64,000 nt of DNA from positions 396,792 to 460,791 of the forward strand of contig CANLSQ010000003.1 in assembly GCA_947493955.1 (NCBI GenBank). The letters run 5' to 3'. Under the pieces are notes generated by a model, which saw only the letters and a program-made list of their open reading frames with translations, had not been told where the DNA came from and ran no database searches. The stretch is from an uncultured Sphingomonadaceae bacterium (GTDB taxonomy: Bacteria > Pseudomonadota > Alphaproteobacteria > Sphingomonadales > Sphingomonadaceae). A program made the translations under genes and the position numbers. This document shows positions 51,252 to 63,756 of this stretch, in pieces; position 1 is the first letter of the stretch, and each line of letters begins with the position of its first letter.

Positions 51252-52009
51252 ACGGGCCAGGAAAAGGTAAGGTTGGTTTCGCCTGTCGATTGAGCCGAAG
51301 GGGAATAGCGTCGCTCGATAATCATTCCTGCGCCTTGATCATCAATGGCCACAACGGTGCTGCAACGGGTACCATAGACGGGATTGCAAATAAAAACGCC
51401 GGAATATTCTGGTTCCAGTGCCGATTGACCAACGGTGTCCACTGGTCTTGCGGGAGGAAAGGTCGTCTGATCGGTGAGCGCATTCAGCAATATTGCCGGA
51501 TCATCGGATCCCTTTTCCATCCAGTTTGCCAATACCTGGTTGAGGTGCCCGGACTTTGGCCAGGGTCTGTCCAGCGGACCATTGGACAATCCATGGATTC
51601 CCGGTGTGAGAATCCCGCTTTTAGAACCCGGACGGTTGGAATGAGCCAGCGCTTTATCTCCATCAACCGTGATCAGATTGAACGGATTAAAATCGGAAAA
51701 ATCTGTGCTGGAGAGGTTTGAATAAAAGCCATCGCCAGACAAATAATCCTTTAAAAGATCACCGCGCGATGCCAGATCGGCATCCGGTGTTCCATGTCCG
51801 CTAAGGTTGGTGACGACGGCGAAGCGGCCTTGCTCGGACACACCAAGCCAGGTGCCACCGGCCTTTGTGTCCCGGCCAGCCAGTAAATGACGGGCGCCGT
51901 CCCACCGGGCCAGCGGTTCCGCGGGCCGGGCATGCATTTCATCCCGGTTGCCTATGGCGATGAGTTTCCAGCGCGGATGGGCTTGCCAGGCAAAAGCGAC
52001 GATACACAT
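51248..52009 (-). CDS. NRDE (TANGO2-like) family protein
   Basis: This 253-residue protein opens with MCIVAFAWQAHPRWKLIAIG and NRDEMHARPAEPLARW, the NRDE motif that defines the TANGO2 family, and has GGTWLGVSEQGRFAVVTN and SNGPLDRPWPK. Cys2 would become the N-terminal residue after Met removal, as in Ntn hydrolases. The biochemical role in bacteria is unsettled; heme handling or a hydrolase role has been proposed. It stands alone between convergent and divergent neighbours. Confidence 0.88.
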   Translation of the reverse strand: MCIVAFAWQAHPRWKLIAIGNRDEMHARPAEPLARWDGARHLLAGRDTKAGGTWLGVSEQGRFAVVTNLSGHGTPDADLASRGDLLKDYLSGDGFYSNLSSTDFSDFNPFNLITVDGDKALAHSNRPGSKSGILTPGIHGLSNGPLDRPWPKSGHLNQVLANWMEKGSDDPAILLNALTDQTTFPPARPVDTVGQSALEPEYSGVFICNPVYGTRCSTVVAIDDQGAGMIIERRYSPSAQSTGETNLTFSWPV

Positions 52010-52173
52010 TCATTCTCTATTGCCGAATGAAACAGGTTTGGCGATCAGATTCTGGTTGTCGGGAGGGCGGAAGAAATCGGCAAGTTGAACACCATGTTGG
52101 GCAAGCATAAGGGCATACGGCTGAAAAGAGGTATCGGCATTACGATTTGAAAGGCTAACAGATAGAATAATAG

Positions 52174-54231
<2,058 letters not shown>

Positions 54232-54257
54232 AGCGTTCCCGTTTTCTATAGCTCTAT

Positions 54258-56912
54258 TTAATCGATTGCCTCTGCTGTATCCGCACGCATAACCTTTCCA
54301 TAAATCCAGCCGATACCGATCAAGGCGATACCGAGGCCGAGGAAAGACAAGATACGCAAAACACCCTCAAGCTGAGCGGCGTCGATCAGGAATACCTTGA
54401 ACGTTACTAGGGTTAGCAAGAGCAGCCCCGCGATCCGCAGCAAGGCGTTGGTGGTCTGGATACCGCGCGCCAGCCATGCAATAGCGAGCACCAGCAATCC
54501 GGCGCTATAGAGATAGGTCTCGGTCGAAGTGAAGGGCGGGGTAGCGATATCTGTGCCATGGACGGCTTGACGGACAGTGACCATCACTGCCGCAATGGCT
54601 GCCAGCAGGCTGGCAATTTCCAGAGGCCGGACCAACCGGGGCAAGGCAGCCGCGATTGTTTCTGTCCGCGCGTAAAGCCACAGCCATAAGGTCATAGCGA
54701 CAAAGTGCAGCGTGCCCAGATTGGCAATCGGCGCCGGGCCCATGGCCTGTTTGACGTTGGTCGGGCTGAGCAGCAAAATATCGAAATAGACGAAGCGGGC
54801 GAGGGCCAGACCAGCCAGAGCAAGGCCCAATGATTTGAGCGGTGTCGCAAGCTTCTCGCCCCATGCCCGCCTGAGCAACAACCAGCCGCCTAGTGCCAGC
54901 AAATGTGTAAATACCCCGCGCTCGGCAAAACCATAGGCAACGAAATCCTCAATCGGCCCGATGGCGAGCGGCTGTTTCAGCAGCAAATAGATAAAGCCGC
55001 CGGTGGCGATCAGGCCCATGCCGGCGATGATTTTAGAAAGCACCTTGCCGAAATTGTCGCGGAAGACATAAGCGATCGCGACAATTGCGATGGCCGGAAC
55101 CAGCAGTTTGATTGCTGTCGAACCAACGCCCGGCAGATAGCGATAGAGATCCGTCTCGCCGACGAGTGATCCGAACAGAGCCTCCAGCAAACCCTCTGCA
55201 TTGAACAGCATGATGAAACCACCAAGACCGATGGCCAGAGCCGATTGCACGATAATTGACTTGCGCTGAGTAAATCCGGCCCAGGCAGCAAGACCGCCGG
55301 CCACCGCGATCACGACCAGAGCGGCAAGGCTGTCTGGCGTCCATATCCAGAGAGCGATGGCTATCAGGATCGCGGAAACCGCACTGGCCGCCGGCTGCAC
55401 AAACGGCTCACTGGCAGCACGTATGCGCCAGGCCATGAGACCGGTGGTAAGAGCCGTAACGACACAGATGCCGGCCCAGATATTTTCACTCCAATCAAAG
55501 TCGCCAAGCGCCGCAGTGATTAACAGCATTGCGGTAGGCGCTGTGAGGCCGATGAGGGACCACATCCAGCCACTTTTTTCGCGCAAGGCAAAAATATGGC
55601 CAGCGCCGCCGAACAGAACCGTCAGTCCAATCGCCGCGAACAATGTCATCTGATCTGCATATATATTGTAAAAGGCGGTTGCGACCATGGCCAGAGACAG
55701 GCCAAGCGCGCCGGCAACAGCCGGCGTCATCGCCTCATCACGCCAGGCGAGAGCGATCGCAAAAATGGCCAGAACGCCAAAGAACAGCCAGCTCATCAGA
55801 GAAAATTCGATCAACGGTGCCAGCAGCATCAGCTGCAATAGACCGACGCTGAGCGGAATTGCCTGCATAACGACTTTGGGAATGCCAAAGCTGGTACCGG
55901 TGCGAGAGATGGTGAGCACGCCGCCAATGGCGAGCACTACAATAAATGCGCCGATAAACGGCACATCACCGCTGAGGTCCATGAACAACAAGGCGGTTGT
56001 CCAGATAACACTGCCGCCCGTTGCGAGAAGCGCCAGCCAAGCCCAGCCGCGATGGATTGCAAGGCCGAAAAGGCCTGCGGTGAATACCCCGAGGTAGATG
56101 AGCAAAGGCGCGACTGATTCTGGACCAAGGCCAGCAACATAAGGTGCGGCAAAGCCACCCAGCAGACCCATGATCGCCGTCGGCGGACCGTGCCGCTGCG
56201 ACAGTACAAAAGCCAATATGGTGACCGCTACTACGCCTCCGAGAGCAGTATAAAGGCCCAGCAACTGGTATAGTTCACTGGCCATGTAGAGCGTCGCGTA
56301 GAGTACAGCGATGCCCGCCCCTGCAATGCTGTGCCCGATGCGCGCATCATCGGTGAATATCTTGCCGAATTTGGGAATCTTGTAGCCAAATTCGCTTAGA
56401 CCGATCAGCAGTAATCCGAACAAAGCGGCGGTGATACAGCGCGCTGTTGGTCCGAATAGCCCTGCCTCGATTGAAAAGCGGACCAGGAAGAAACCGGCGA
56501 AAATCAGCGCTATACCGCCAATCCAGATGGGAAGCTTGCCGCCAATCAGGTCTTCAAATCGTTTCGCCGCGCTGGGGGGAGCTTGTTTCGGTTCCTCGTT
56601 GGCTGGCGGTGATGGAGGAGAAGTTGGCTGATAAACGCGCCGGGATACCGGTTCTAGCGCTGGTGTGGCGACGCGCTCGGGCTTGACTGCCTCCTTGGCT
56701 GCGCGTTTCACCGGCTCGACTGGCTCTGGTTTTGGTTTCGGCTCGGCAGGTGAGGTGGGTTCTGTGGCAACGGCTTGGCTAGTTTCAACCGCAGTTTGAT
56801 CCGCCCGGTCTTCGAGTATCGCTATCCGGTTGCGCAGCGAGGCAATCGTGCTGCGGGAATCGAATACCAGCACCGTGAGGATAATAATTCCGACGAAGAC
56901 CAGGAATTCCAT
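54258..56912 (-). CDS. DUF2339 polytopic membrane protein
   Basis: This 884-residue protein begins with one membrane helix (MEFLVFVGIIILTVLVFDS), a short coiled coil, and a Pro/Glu/Lys-rich linker (about 40-120). Some 25 hydrophobic segments follow, starting with IGGKLPIWIGGIALIFAGFF. The plan matches DUF2339. Function is unknown; a lipid or polysaccharide transport-like role has been suggested for some multi-helix relatives. The ATG directly follows the TGA of the S9 peptidase gene without any spacer, so translation is coupled. Confidence 0.88.
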   Translation of the reverse strand: MEFLVFVGIIILTVLVFDSRSTIASLRNRIAILEDRADQTAVETSQAVATEPTSPAEPKPKPEPVEPVKRAAKEAVKPERVATPALEPVSRRVYQPTSPPSPPANEEPKQAPPSAAKRFEDLIGGKLPIWIGGIALIFAGFFLVRFSIEAGLFGPTARCITAALFGLLLIGLSEFGYKIPKFGKIFTDDARIGHSIAGAGIAVLYATLYMASELYQLLGLYTALGGVVAVTILAFVLSQRHGPPTAIMGLLGGFAAPYVAGLGPESVAPLLIYLGVFTAGLFGLAIHRGWAWLALLATGGSVIWTTALLFMDLSGDVPFIGAFIVVLAIGGVLTISRTGTSFGIPKVVMQAIPLSVGLLQLMLLAPLIEFSLMSWLFFGVLAIFAIALAWRDEAMTPAVAGALGLSLAMVATAFYNIYADQMTLFAAIGLTVLFGGAGHIFALREKSGWMWSLIGLTAPTAMLLITAALGDFDWSENIWAGICVVTALTTGLMAWRIRAASEPFVQPAASAVSAILIAIALWIWTPDSLAALVVIAVAGGLAAWAGFTQRKSIIVQSALAIGLGGFIMLFNAEGLLEALFGSLVGETDLYRYLPGVGSTAIKLLVPAIAIVAIAYVFRDNFGKVLSKIIAGMGLIATGGFIYLLLKQPLAIGPIEDFVAYGFAERGVFTHLLALGGWLLLRRAWGEKLATPLKSLGLALAGLALARFVYFDILLLSPTNVKQAMGPAPIANLGTLHFVAMTLWLWLYARTETIAAALPRLVRPLEIASLLAAIAAVMVTVRQAVHGTDIATPPFTSTETYLYSAGLLVLAIAWLARGIQTTNALLRIAGLLLLTLVTFKVFLIDAAQLEGVLRILSFLGLGIALIGIGWIYGKVMRADTAEAID

Positions 56913-58868
56913 TCACTTATCCCCGTTCAGCAGATATTTTTTCCAGAATAGAAGTGATGCCCAGAACTGGTAGTCTGCATTGGCTTTCTTGCGAAAACCA
57001 TGACCTTCGTTTTTGGCAAGCAGATGCCATGCGGGTCGGCCATTGGCGCGAACTGCCTCGACAATCTGGTCCGCTTCGCTGGCCGGCACGCGCGGGTCGT
57101 TGGCGCCGGTCACCACCATCAACGGGATATCAATTTCACTTGCGCGCCGCAGGGGACTGATTTCTTCCAGTTTAGCGCGCTGTTCGGGTATGCGTTCGTC
57201 GCCATATTCAACCCGGCGCAGATCGCGGCGATAGGGCTGCGTATTTTCCAGGAAAGTGACGAAGTTGGATATGCCGACAATTTCCAGTCCGGCCTTTAAC
57301 CGGTCGCCGTAGCGAAGCATGGAGGCCAGCGTCATATAGCCGCCATAACTGCCCCCGGTGACGGCAATTCGGCGCTTGTTGATGCGCTTGTCCTTTCGCA
57401 AATGAGAAAGGAAAGCACCGATGTCCTTCACGCTATCTTCCCGTCGGAACGGACCGTTGTCGAGGGCGACAAACCGTTTGCCAAAACCGGTGGATCCGCG
57501 CACATTGGGATAGAAGATTGCGATACCCAGCTCGTTGATCAGATAATTGTTCCGCCCCAGAAAGCGCGGCGTGGCCTGTCCTTCCGGCCCGCCATGAATA
57601 TTGATGATCAGCGGACGTCTGCCCTTATGCTTTTCGGGATCGGGCCTGTACAGAAAGCCGGACATTTTCTCGCCATCGAAACTGGTAATTTCCACCAGTT
57701 CCGGTGCGACGTTATTGGCGGCATCCAGTCCGCCGGTTTCGCTTCTTGTCCAGCGTGTGATGGCCAGTGTTTCGGGATTGAGGCTGTAACTGTCACTACC
57801 GGCCTGGTTGGCGTTAAGCGTGAAACCAAGCTCTCCCCATGGCGCGAATTTAATCCCGCCAATCACGCCGGCAGGTATATCGGTTACAGTACGAACCGCA
57901 CCGCTTTGCGTATCATAGATTTTCAGGACGGAACGGCCTGCCTGGTTGACTTCATAGGCAATCCAGCGGCCATCTTTGCTGATATCAAAGTCGGAAATAT
58001 CCCAGATTTTCTCGTCAATAACCGGTTCAAACATGGCTGTTTCCAGATTGACGGTACCGAGCCGCTGGACATCGCTGCCATCATCCGAGGCCGCCCAAAG
58101 GCGACCGTCCGGCGCAAATTGCAGACCGTTATAGGCAACCGGATTGCTGCTGTTGGTCAGCTTGCGCGATGTGCCATTGGCGATATCGATAAGATGAAGC
58201 TGGTTATCGGTGACCGATACATAGTTGAAGACCAGCAGATGCTTGTCATCGGGCGAAAAGTCGATCGGAAACCAGCCGCCACCGGAAGACGCGACCAGCA
58301 TGATCGCGTTGTCGGGCTTTGCCGGGTTCATTAGGTAGATATCGTTGTAAAGCCCAGTGCGCTTGTTGGATCCGAATGCCAGCAAATTGCCCTTGCTGGA
58401 CCAGGGGCCAAGACTGTTACGGCTCTTTCCGTCGGTCAGCATTTTCGGAACGCCATCTTTCAGCGCAAAAATCTGGTTCACTTCATTGCCGCCAATATCC
58501 TTTTGGAACAACAAGGCGGAGCCGTCAGGCGCATAACTGGCCGAACGCGCAGGCTCGTCGCCAAAGGTCAGTTGCTCACGCGCGCTGAGCGGCCTGGCTA
58601 TTTTGTGTAGCTGGCTGGTATCGGCAAAACGGGTGCGCACCAGCATCGCTCTGGTCACGGGATCCCAATCGACAAAACGCGCGGTCCGGAACTCCATGTA
58701 GGGGCGGGTTTTTTCCACCACGGACATTGGAATGTCAGGGACCTGGTCGGCCACCAGTGCAGCCGGTTTGGGGGCGATGGCATCTGCAGGTTCTTCCGCT
58801 GCAAGTGCGGCTGGGGCAAAAATTTGCAATGATACAGCAACCAGCGCGCCGATAGATATAATGCGCAT
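56913..58868 (-). CDS. S9-family prolyl-oligopeptidase-like peptidase
   Basis: This 651-residue exported serine peptidase has a signal peptide (MRIISIGALVAVSLQIFAPA), an N-terminal beta-propeller of WD40/TolB-like blades (YAPDGSALLFQKDIGGNEVN, FAPDGRLWAASDDGSDV) and a C-terminal alpha/beta-hydrolase domain. The triad is Ser507 (TGGSYGGYM), Asp591 (TGANDPRVP) and His623 (NEGHGF). It resembles dipeptidyl/acylaminoacyl peptidases of the S9C group and should trim peptides in the periplasm. It is coupled to the DUF2339 gene and divergent from pabB. Confidence 0.92.
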   Translation of the reverse strand: MRIISIGALVAVSLQIFAPAALAAEEPADAIAPKPAALVADQVPDIPMSVVEKTRPYMEFRTARFVDWDPVTRAMLVRTRFADTSQLHKIARPLSAREQLTFGDEPARSASYAPDGSALLFQKDIGGNEVNQIFALKDGVPKMLTDGKSRNSLGPWSSKGNLLAFGSNKRTGLYNDIYLMNPAKPDNAIMLVASSGGGWFPIDFSPDDKHLLVFNYVSVTDNQLHLIDIANGTSRKLTNSSNPVAYNGLQFAPDGRLWAASDDGSDVQRLGTVNLETAMFEPVIDEKIWDISDFDISKDGRWIAYEVNQAGRSVLKIYDTQSGAVRTVTDIPAGVIGGIKFAPWGELGFTLNANQAGSDSYSLNPETLAITRWTRSETGGLDAANNVAPELVEITSFDGEKMSGFLYRPDPEKHKGRRPLIINIHGGPEGQATPRFLGRNNYLINELGIAIFYPNVRGSTGFGKRFVALDNGPFRREDSVKDIGAFLSHLRKDKRINKRRIAVTGGSYGGYMTLASMLRYGDRLKAGLEIVGISNFVTFLENTQPYRRDLRRVEYGDERIPEQRAKLEEISPLRRASEIDIPLMVVTGANDPRVPASEADQIVEAVRANGRPAWHLLAKNEGHGFRKKANADYQFWASLLFWKKYLLNGDK

Positions 58869-58940
58869 TCAGCGCTTCTCCCTGCTGAGTTTAGTTTATG
58901 CTTATGGACTAACAGCATAAAAAGCAATTAGGGGAGGAGA

Positions 58941-60731
58941 ATGATCTGCGACACCAGCCCTTTCATATTGCTCGATGACGCGCGGAATGGCGGTGAAGCT
59001 GTGCCAGCCCGGTTGTACAGCGATCCACTCGAGATACTGCAGGCCCACACGCCGGCAGAGCTGAGCGCGGTGCTGGACCAACTGGGAGAAGCGAAAAAAC
59101 ACGGGCTCCATGCAGCGGGTTACATGTCCTATGAAGCAGGCCTCGCCATGGAAGGACGGTTGGTTAAATATCTGCCCGACGAGCGGGCTTGCCCGTTGGC
59201 ATGGTTTGGATTGTTCAAGGATTACAGCCTGTTGGAGCCAGATTCTGTATTGAGGCAGCTTCCCGACGCGAAAGGCGCATGGTTGGGCAGCCTGAAGCCC
59301 GGACTTACTAGGCAGGACTATGACCACGCTTTCCAAAGGGTGCAGGATTATATTCTCGCCGGTGACATCTATCAGGCCAATCTCACTTTTCGGACTTATG
59401 CAGCCTTTGCTGGCCACCCCCTCGCTCTTTATGCGGCGATCCGGGACCGGGCGAAGGCAGGTTATGGCGGCGCCATATTTGATGGTAAAAATTGGATGCT
59501 GTCCTTTTCGCCGGAACTGTTTTTCGCGATGAAAGACGGCCGGATTACGGCAAAACCAATGAAAGGAACAGCGGCGCGCGTGTCTGACACCACCGCCGAC
59601 GCAGAGGTCCGGGTGGAGCTACAGAGCGATCCCAAACAGCGCGCTGAAAATCTGATGATTGTTGATCTGTTGCGCAATGATCTTTCCCGGGTCGCGGAAC
59701 CCGGCAGCGTGGAGGTGCCTGAGCTTTTCCATGTGGAAAGCTATCCAACGATCCATCAGATGACCTCGACCGTAACCGCCAAGCTGGCCGATAATTATGG
59801 TGCCGTTGACCTGTTGCGCCAAATATATCCCTGCGGTTCGATTACCGGTGCGCCCAAAATCAGGGCCATGGAGATTATCGATGAGCTGGAAAAGGACCAG
59901 CGCGGCATTTATTGCGGTTCCATCGGGCGGATTGATGCCAGCGGCGATGCAGCGTTTAATGTCGCCATCCGGACATTCTTTCTGACGGAGGGTCAAGAAA
60001 GTCTTTCCATCGGGCTTGGCTCTGGCATAGTGGCAGACTCTGTCGGGGGCGACGAATGGCGGGAATGCCTTGCCAAAGGGAGATTTGCTACAGTGAGTCA
60101 CGGGGTGAATCAGGGCATGGACAGCATGATTGCTGTGGACCTGATCGAGACAATGGCGTTTGATCCCGAACTTGGCATCCTTCGTCTCGAAGCACATCTG
60201 GAACGGATGAAGGCGAGCGCCGCCGCGCTAGAATTTGAATTTGACCGCCATGCCGCGCGCAACACGATACAGGCCATCACCTTTCATCAGGACAAGCCGG
60301 CCAAGGTGCGATTGATGCTGTCTCGGTCGGGAGCGATTGCAATAGAACTGCGGCCGATGCCGGAACCACTTAATGAGCCGGTGGTAGTCAAACTCGCACC
60401 CATGCAAGCAAATGCCCAAGATTACCGCCTGCATCACAAGACCAGTGACCGCAGTGTTTATGATGCTCCGGACGTGAAAGGCGATGCGCATCCGATATAT
60501 TACGATTCAGACGGCTATCTCACTGAAGGTGCCATCTGGAACATATTTGTGGAGCGCGATGGCAAGCTGGTGACACCGCCTCTTTCACGAGGCCTGTTGC
60601 CGGGAATATTGCGCCGAGAATTGCTGGAAAGCGGCGAGGCGATGGAGGCAGATTTGCAGGCTGGGGATTTAGACAGCGGATTCTATGTAGGAAATAGTTT
60701 ACGAGGTCTGGTGAAGGCCGAACTCGCTTAA
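58941..60731 (+). CDS. pabBC: Aminodeoxychorismate synthase PabB fused to lyase PabC
   Basis: This 596-residue fusion makes p-aminobenzoate for folate. Residues to about 385 form the chorismate-binding synthase (SYEAGLAMEGRL, GDIYQANLTFRT, ESYPTIHQMTSTV, YPCGSITGAPKIRAMEIIDE). From about 390 a PabC-type PLP aminotransferase-IV domain follows (TMAFDPELGILRLEAHLERM, the HHKTSDRSVYD lysine region, LTEGAIWNIFVERDG). The glutaminase PabA is not in the window. It is divergent from the S9 peptidase gene across 72 bp and precedes metY by 31 bp. Confidence 0.93.
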   Translation: MICDTSPFILLDDARNGGEAVPARLYSDPLEILQAHTPAELSAVLDQLGEAKKHGLHAAGYMSYEAGLAMEGRLVKYLPDERACPLAWFGLFKDYSLLEPDSVLRQLPDAKGAWLGSLKPGLTRQDYDHAFQRVQDYILAGDIYQANLTFRTYAAFAGHPLALYAAIRDRAKAGYGGAIFDGKNWMLSFSPELFFAMKDGRITAKPMKGTAARVSDTTADAEVRVELQSDPKQRAENLMIVDLLRNDLSRVAEPGSVEVPELFHVESYPTIHQMTSTVTAKLADNYGAVDLLRQIYPCGSITGAPKIRAMEIIDELEKDQRGIYCGSIGRIDASGDAAFNVAIRTFFLTEGQESLSIGLGSGIVADSVGGDEWRECLAKGRFATVSHGVNQGMDSMIAVDLIETMAFDPELGILRLEAHLERMKASAAALEFEFDRHAARNTIQAITFHQDKPAKVRLMLSRSGAIAIELRPMPEPLNEPVVVKLAPMQANAQDYRLHHKTSDRSVYDAPDVKGDAHPIYYDSDGYLTEGAIWNIFVERDGKLVTPPLSRGLLPGILRRELLESGEAMEADLQAGDLDSGFYVGNSLRGLVKAELA

Positions 60732-60762
60732 ATAAATCTACTCGCTTTTGATGGAGATATTC

Positions 60763-62037
60763 ATGACTGATCATCTGGAAACCATGGCCGTGCATGCCGG
60801 AACCGAACCGGACCCGGCGACCAACGCTCGGATCACACCGATCTATCAGACCGCCTCTTATGTGTTCGATGATGTCGATCATGCAGCGGACCTGTTCAAT
60901 CTCGACGCTGTGGGCAATATTTATACCCGCATCATGAACCCGACCAACGGCGCGCTGGAGGGCAAGATTGCGGCGATGGAAGGCGGCGCGGCGGCGCTGG
61001 CAGTAGCTTCTGGCCATGCGGCCCAATTGCTGATTTTCCATGTGCTGATGGATCCCGGCGCACATATTGTTGCGGCGAAAAAGCTTTACGGCGGTTCGCT
61101 CAACCAGCTTGGGCATAGTGTCAAGAAATTCGGCTGGAATGTGACTTTCGTAGATGCTGACATCCTGGATGAAGTTAAAGGCGCGATTACCGATGATACG
61201 CGCTGTGTCTTCATCGAAAGCCTCGCTAATCCGGGCGGTGTCGTACAGGATATTGCGGGCATTGCCGATATTGCTCATGCGGCAGGCATCCCCTTGATTG
61301 TTGATAACACCATGGCTTCGCCAGCGCTTTGCCGTCCTATCGAACATGGCGCAGATATCGTGGTGGAAAGCGGCACCAAATTTCTCGGTGGTCATGGCAA
61401 CAGCATTGCCGGCCTGATCGTGGACAGCGGTAAGTTTGACTGGACCAAAAGCGAGAAATTCGCCTTTTTGAACCAGCCCAATCCGTCCTACCATGGGAAG
61501 ATATTTACCGAGGCCTTTGGTCCTGTTGCCTTCATTCTGGCTGCACGTGCGCTTTCGTTGCGCGACCTTGGTCCTGCTCTGGCGCCGATGAACGCTTTTA
61601 ACATCCTGACTGGTATGGAAACATTGACGCTGAGGATGGAGCGGCATTGCGACAATGCGCTGGCACTCGCGAAATGGCTGCAGAGCCGTGACGAGGTGAG
61701 CTGGGTATCCTATGCTGGTTTGCCCGACAGCGAATATCACGCGCTGGCTCGGAAATATCTTGATGGCAAAGGCGGCGCGGTATTCACCTTTGGTTTGAAA
61801 GGCGGATATGATGCGGGTACCAAACTGGTCTCCGCGGTGAAGATGTTCAGCCATCTTGCCAATATCGGTGACACCCGTTCGCTGATCATTCACCCAGCCT
61901 CGACCACCCATAGCCAGTTGTCGGGTGACGAGCTGGTCGCCGCTGGCGCTGGTCCGGATGTCGTGCGCGTCTCAGTTGGTATCGAGCATATTGATGATAT
62001 TATAGCGGATATGGCCCAAGCGCTTGAATCCCTGTGA
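60763..62037 (+). CDS. metY: O-acetylhomoserine sulfhydrylase (MetY)
   Basis: This 424-residue PLP enzyme of the gamma-family makes homocysteine from O-acetylhomoserine and sulphide. The ATG at 60763 follows GGAGA. It has HAGTEPDPATNARITPIYQT, YTRIMNPTNGALEGKIAAME, the PLP lysine Lys206 in ESGTKFLGGHGNS and FSHLANIGDTRSLIIHPAST. No SAM riboswitch fits in the 31-bp gap upstream. The phnA-like gene begins at its stop codon. Confidence 0.93.
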   Translation: MTDHLETMAVHAGTEPDPATNARITPIYQTASYVFDDVDHAADLFNLDAVGNIYTRIMNPTNGALEGKIAAMEGGAAALAVASGHAAQLLIFHVLMDPGAHIVAAKKLYGGSLNQLGHSVKKFGWNVTFVDADILDEVKGAITDDTRCVFIESLANPGGVVQDIAGIADIAHAAGIPLIVDNTMASPALCRPIEHGADIVVESGTKFLGGHGNSIAGLIVDSGKFDWTKSEKFAFLNQPNPSYHGKIFTEAFGPVAFILAARALSLRDLGPALAPMNAFNILTGMETLTLRMERHCDNALALAKWLQSRDEVSWVSYAGLPDSEYHALARKYLDGKGGAVFTFGLKGGYDAGTKLVSAVKMFSHLANIGDTRSLIIHPASTTHSQLSGDELVAAGAGPDVVRVSVGIEHIDDIIADMAQALESL

Positions 62038-62339
62038 TGAGTGAAGGTGACGGCGATTATGTCTATGATGAAGAGAGCGGCGAGTGGCTGAGCCCGGAAG
62101 AGGTTGCAGAAAAGGCCAAGGGACCGGAAGTATTGGATGCCGTCGGTAATATTCTGGCTGATGGTGATGCGGTCACGCTGATCAAAGATCTGAAGGTCAA
62201 AGGGGCCGGGCAGACGCTAAAGCGCGGCACGTTGATCAAATCCATTCGCCTGACTGGTGATGCGCAGGAAATTGATTGCAAGCATGAGGGGATAAAAGGC
62301 CTCGTCCTGCGGGCTGAATTTGTAAAAAAGCGGAGCTGA
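62037..62339 (+). CDS. PhnA-domain protein
   Basis: This 100-residue protein ends in a PhnA/YjdM domain (VGNILADGDAVTLIKDLKVK, LKRGTLIKSIRLTGDAQEID, GLVLRAEFVKKR). The N-terminal zinc ribbon with paired cysteines usual in PhnA is replaced by an acidic stretch (YDEESGEWLSPEEVAEKAKG). The name refers to a phosphonate operon, but the domain's role there is not established. Its ATG overlaps the metY stop by one base (TGATG), so the two are translationally coupled. Confidence 0.86.
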   Translation: MSEGDGDYVYDEESGEWLSPEEVAEKAKGPEVLDAVGNILADGDAVTLIKDLKVKGAGQTLKRGTLIKSIRLTGDAQEIDCKHEGIKGLVLRAEFVKKRS

Positions 62340-62523
62340 TTCCTAACCGATCATGAAACGCCTGTTAAAAGACCATGAAAACAGTCGACAGTGGTCTCCT
62401 GCACTTTTAGGTCAGCGATATTCCCGTTCGAACAACTGATTGTTACAAAATTCCTGCTTATTTTGTCATGATCCTATTGCGCGATGGCACAGACAGGATT
62501 ATGCGCTGTTTTTAACGCCTTGA

Positions 62524-63753
<1,230 letters not shown>

Positions 63754-63756
63754 TTC

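Noticed and set aside
60732..60762. SAM-type riboswitch upstream of metY
   Set aside because: The gap is only 31 bp, too short for any known SAM or SAH riboswitch, and the gene is probably read from the pabBC promoter.
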